Assembly (NCBI GenBank): GCA_905203765.1
Contig: CAJKXC010000065.1
Span: 1-14,821, forward strand
DNA from: an uncultured Bacteroides sp.
Lineage (GTDB): Bacteria > Bacteroidota > Bacteroidia > Bacteroidales > Bacteroidaceae
Direction: 5' to 3'
DNA length: 14,821 nucleotides
Every line of letters starts with the position of its first letter. Position 1 is the first letter of the stretch. Below, in pieces: positions 12,954-14,821 of this stretch. Both the position numbers and the translations under genes were made by a program. The notes beneath the pieces are model-generated. The model saw only the letters and a program-made list of their open reading frames with translations. It made no database searches and was not told the DNA's origin.

Positions 12954-14801
12954 TTACTTGTTTAAAATCTCAGTGAAGGCAGCTACCAGTTCGGCAACGA
13001 GGAACGGCTGTCCCTTGACTTCATTGAATTGATACGGCGTGAAGTTATCTATCTTCATGCGCAGATAGCCTGCGAATTGTCCGAGGTTCTGCTCGGCAAC
13101 CACTACCTTCTTGTATTTCTTCAATACGGCTTCCGTGTTCTTGGGCAGCGGATTGAGGTAAGTGAAGTGCGCCAGGGCAACCTTCTTGCCTGCCTTTATC
13201 ATCTCGTCCATAGCCGAATACAGGTGACCGTAAGTACCGCCGAAACCTACAATCAGCAAGTCGGCATCGTCTACGCAGCCTTGTACTTCTACATCGGGTA
13301 CGGGAATCTTGGCAACCTTCTCGGCACGCAGATGGCACATCAGGTTGTGGTTTTCCGGTTCGGTGGAGATGGCGCCGGTATTGCTGTCTTTCTCCAGACC
13401 GCCGAGGATGTGCATATAACCTTCTTGTCCCGGGATGGCCCAGTAGCGTACACCGGTTTCTGCATTACGCTTGTACGGCGTATAGTTATCTTTCATTTCG
13501 GGAGTAACGTAGGGCGGCCTGATGGCGGGATAATCTGCCAGCTTCGGCAACATCCATGCACCGGAGCCGTTGGCTACGAAACCGTCGGTCAGCAGTACCA
13601 CCGGAGTCATGTGCTCCAGGGCAATCTTGCTTGCCATGAAAGCCATGTCGAAACAGTTGGTGGGCGATGAGGCTGCAATGACGGGCATCGGGCTTTCGCC
13701 GTTGCGTCCGAAGAGGGCTTGCAGCAAGTCCGTTTGCTCCGACTTCGTGGGCAGACCGGTAGAAGGGCCGCCGCGCTGTACGTTGAGGACAACGAGCGGA
13801 AGTTCGGTAATCACAGCCAGGTTCATGGCTTCTGATTTCAGGCAGACGCCGGGACCGGAAGTGGAAGTCACAGCCAGTGCGCCTGCAAATGCAGCGCCGA
13901 TGGAAGTGGCACAGCCGGAAATTTCGTCTTCGCACTGTACGGTCATTACGCCCAGTGATTTATGTTTGGAAAGTTCGTGCAATACGTCCGTTGCCGGAGT
14001 GATAGGGTAAGAACCGAGGAACAGCTTCAATCCTGCCTTTTCGGCAGCGGCGATGAAACCGTAGGCGGTAGCCTTGTTTCCCGTGATGTCCATGTATCGG
14101 CCGGGAACGGTGGTCTTGCTTTCAATCTTGTAAGTATGGGCTACAGAAGCATGTGTGTTGTGTCCGTAGTCGTATCCTGCATGGATTACCTTGATGTTTG
14201 CTTCGGCAATCTCGGGCTTCCTGGCGAATTTCTCGCGGATAAAGTCTTCGGCAATCTTCAAGTCGCGGTTGAACAACCAGCATACCAAGCCTACTGCAAA
14301 CATATTGCGGCATTTCAGCATGGATTTGTTGTCCATTCCCGTATCGGCCAGGCAGTCTTTCACCATCTTGGAGATAGGGGCGGCAATAACATCTTGCTTG
14401 ATACCCATTTCTTCGATAGGATCATCGGTCTTGAAGGCTGCTTTCTCCAGGTCTGATTTCTGGAAAGCGTCCGTATCGATGATGATGCAGGCAGTGGATT
14501 TAGCAAACTTGTATTGAGTTTTCAGAGCAGCAGCGTTCATAGCTACCAATACGTCGCATTTGTCTCCGGGCGTATAAACTTTGTCTGCACCAATGTGCAC
14601 CTGGAAACCGGAAACACCGGTAAGTGAACCTTGCGGGGCGCGGATATCTGCCGGATAGTCGGGGAATGTACTGATGTCATTGCCCACCGTAGCCGAAACT
14701 GTTGAAAAGATGTTGCCGGCGAGTTGCATACCATCACCGGAGTCACCGGAGAAGCGGACTACCACCTGCTCCAGTTCTTTGACCATCATGTCGTTTGCCA
14801 T
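12954..14801 (-). CDS. korA: 2-oxoglutarate:ferredoxin oxidoreductase, fused gamma-alpha subunit
   Basis: A 615-residue fusion. The N-terminal gamma domain (about 10-200) opens with VVVRFSGDSGDGMQLAGN and should take part in CoA binding. The alpha domain (about 245-615) has YPITPATD (265-272), the diagnostic 2-oxoacid oxidoreductase motif, then TSTSGPG (312-318) and QRGGPSTGLPTKSEQTDL (342-359). It pairs with KorB to form the active enzyme, which in anaerobes can work toward 2-oxoglutarate synthesis in a reductive branch or toward succinyl-CoA. The ATG at 14799-14801 was chosen because it gives the conserved start; Met5 and Met6 are alternatives. Only 20 bases upstream are in the window, without a Shine-Dalgarno sequence or a -7 element, so further operon genes upstream cannot be excluded. 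Confidence 0.92.
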   Translation of the reverse strand: MANDMMVKELEQVVVRFSGDSGDGMQLAGNIFSTVSATVGNDISTFPDYPADIRAPQGSLTGVSGFQVHIGADKVYTPGDKCDVLVAMNAAALKTQYKFAKSTACIIIDTDAFQKSDLEKAAFKTDDPIEEMGIKQDVIAAPISKMVKDCLADTGMDNKSMLKCRNMFAVGLVCWLFNRDLKIAEDFIREKFARKPEIAEANIKVIHAGYDYGHNTHASVAHTYKIESKTTVPGRYMDITGNKATAYGFIAAAEKAGLKLFLGSYPITPATDVLHELSKHKSLGVMTVQCEDEISGCATSIGAAFAGALAVTSTSGPGVCLKSEAMNLAVITELPLVVLNVQRGGPSTGLPTKSEQTDLLQALFGRNGESPMPVIAASSPTNCFDMAFMASKIALEHMTPVVLLTDGFVANGSGAWMLPKLADYPAIRPPYVTPEMKDNYTPYKRNAETGVRYWAIPGQEGYMHILGGLEKDSNTGAISTEPENHNLMCHLRAEKVAKIPVPDVEVQGCVDDADLLIVGFGGTYGHLYSAMDEMIKAGKKVALAHFTYLNPLPKNTEAVLKKYKKVVVAEQNLGQFAGYLRMKIDNFTPYQFNEVKGQPFLVAELVAAFTEILNK

Positions 14802-14821
14802 AACTTACGAATTACTATAGA

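Overview
The window looks like chromosomal DNA of a Bacteroides-type gut anaerobe. The evidence is a Bacteroidetes-style ATP-dependent PEP carboxykinase, a 2-oxoacid:ferredoxin oxidoreductase whose fused gamma-alpha subunit pairs with a beta subunit, a bifunctional PutA without a DNA-binding domain, near absence of Shine-Dalgarno sequences, and several perfect or near-perfect copies of the Bacteroides -7 promoter element TAnnTTTG. The species cannot be fixed from sequence alone.

Layout. Positions 1-580 (-) hold the N-terminal third of pckA, divergent from upp (863-1522, +). upp meets, stop codon over stop codon, a four-gene minus-strand cluster (5700 down to 1519): an amino-acid adenylating enzyme, an acyl carrier protein, an MBOAT membrane acyltransferase and a membrane-anchored SGNH/DltD-like protein. 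This has the four parts of a Gram-positive Dlt (D-alanylation) system, but in a Gram-negative setting and in the order A-C-B-D. Upstream, a small membrane protein of the DUF3267 type without its zinc motif (5816-6433, -) is divergent from an orphan sensor histidine kinase (6566-7774, +). Their shared promoter region carries three GTTA direct repeats at exact 11-bp spacing. The kinase converges on putA (7856-11287, -) across a multi-tier hairpin terminator. The putA promoter lies about 235 bp upstream of its start codon; the leader holds a REP-like inverted pair, and upstream of the promoter sits an array of five units at exactly 22-bp period. A strong terminator (11853-11898) then closes the korA-korB operon (14801 down to 11925).

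How the genes fit together. PutA turns proline into glutamate, the amino-acid partner of 2-oxoglutarate. KorAB links 2-oxoglutarate and succinyl-CoA through ferredoxin. PckA links oxaloacetate and PEP. All three belong to anaerobic C4/C5 carbon metabolism. upp salvages uracil. The Dlt-like cluster probably activates an amino acid, loads it on a carrier and moves it across the inner membrane to a surface acceptor. That acceptor cannot be read from the sequence, and the cluster is the most interesting system in the window. The kinase is the only signalling gene and has no response regulator beside it.
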